DNA from: Burkholderiales bacterium
Lineage (GTDB): Bacteria > Pseudomonadota > Gammaproteobacteria > Burkholderiales > Burkholderiaceae_D
Assembly: GCA_028868455.1 (NCBI GenBank)
Contig: JAGWUK010000218.1
Coordinates: 1-5,871 of the forward strand
Direction: 5' to 3'
Length of the DNA: 5,871 nt
Positions 5,651 to 5,871 of this stretch are shown here, in pieces. Positions within the stretch are counted from its first letter, which is position 1; each line of letters begins with the position of its first letter. The notes under the pieces were generated by a model. The model saw only the letters and a program-made list of their open reading frames with translations. It did no database searches and had not been told where the DNA came from. A program made the position numbers and the translations under genes.

Positions 5651-5871
5651 TTAACCCGGTTTAAGTTGTTGCGGGCAATCGATCTGAATCACCTGGCGGT
5701 CCTGCAAGGCGACGGCAGTCAACTCGCCTCCCCAGACGCAACCCGTATCGAGGCTGATCAGATTCGGGCGCAGCACCAACCCGAGGGTGGACCAGTGACC
5801 GAACACGACGGTGCAATCCGCGCTGGCACGCGCTAAGTCAAACCACGGTGCATGGCCTTCGGGCGCAGCGG
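5651..5871 (-). CDS. apaH: Symmetrical bis(5'-nucleosyl)-tetraphosphatase ApaH, C-terminal part
   Basis: Reading the minus strand gives 72 codons up to a TAA at 5653-5651; the rest of the gene lies beyond the window. ApaH hydrolyses Ap4A to two ADP and belongs to the calcineurin-like metallophosphatases. The visible C-terminus contains [11 protein letters not shown] (21-31 of the fragment), which includes the conserved GHW with a metal-binding His, and [16 protein letters not shown] (40-55), the family's strongest C-terminal signature. The frame is unbroken. The gene is convergent with plsC across 92 bases, with no strong shared terminator. The upstream catalytic motifs (GDxHG, GDxVDRG, GNHD) cannot be seen, but the C-terminal signature distinguishes ApaH well from general phosphoprotein phosphatases. 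Confidence 0.92.
   Translation of the reverse strand, partial: AAPEGHAPWFDLARASADCTVVFGHWSTLGLVLRPNLISLDTGCVWGGELTAVALQDRQVIQIDCPQQLKPG

Overview
The window looks like a chromosomal housekeeping segment from a betaproteobacterium, most likely Burkholderiales near Oxalobacteraceae. This is an inference from gene content, gene order and protein character. The series yqgE, ruvX, pyrR, pyrB and a non-catalytic dihydroorotase homologue is known from pseudomonads. Continuation into plsC and a convergent apaH is, from memory, typical of the Oxalobacteraceae/Burkholderia side. No phage, transposase, rRNA, tRNA or CRISPR sequence is visible.

Layout. (1) 1-618, minus: the N-terminal part of a DNA photolyase, cut by the window edge. 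(2) 619-702: a short divergent intergenic region. (3) 703-4554, plus: a compressed five-gene series, yqgE (AlgH/UPF0301), ruvX (YqgF), pyrR, pyrB and a pyrC-like gene. The first four overlap by 1, 4 and 8 bases, and the last follows pyrB after 13 bases, so they almost certainly form one transcript. (4) 4555-4823: a 269-base non-coding gap. It holds a centre-symmetric imperfect palindrome (4635-4711), an AT-rich stretch, three copies of a GAGTAT motif, and a small hairpin around the Shine-Dalgarno of a possible five-codon leader ORF. (5) 4824-5558, plus: plsC, a lysophosphatidate acyltransferase. (6) 5559-5650: a convergent gap. (7) 5651-5871, minus: the C-terminus of apaH, cut by the window edge.

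How the genes work together. PyrB (aspartate transcarbamoylase) carries out the committed step of pyrimidine synthesis. The PyrC-like protein beside it has lost nearly all dihydroorotase metal ligands, so it is best read as the structural PyrC' partner of the ATCase holoenzyme, with a true dihydroorotase encoded elsewhere. PyrR binds PRPP and uracil nucleotides, but gene overlaps leave no room for a classical attenuator before pyrR or pyrB. RuvX and YqgE are conserved passengers of the operon. PlsC makes phosphatidic acid and probably has its own control region. The most unusual material is in the pyrC'-plsC gap and in the catalytically dead PyrC'.
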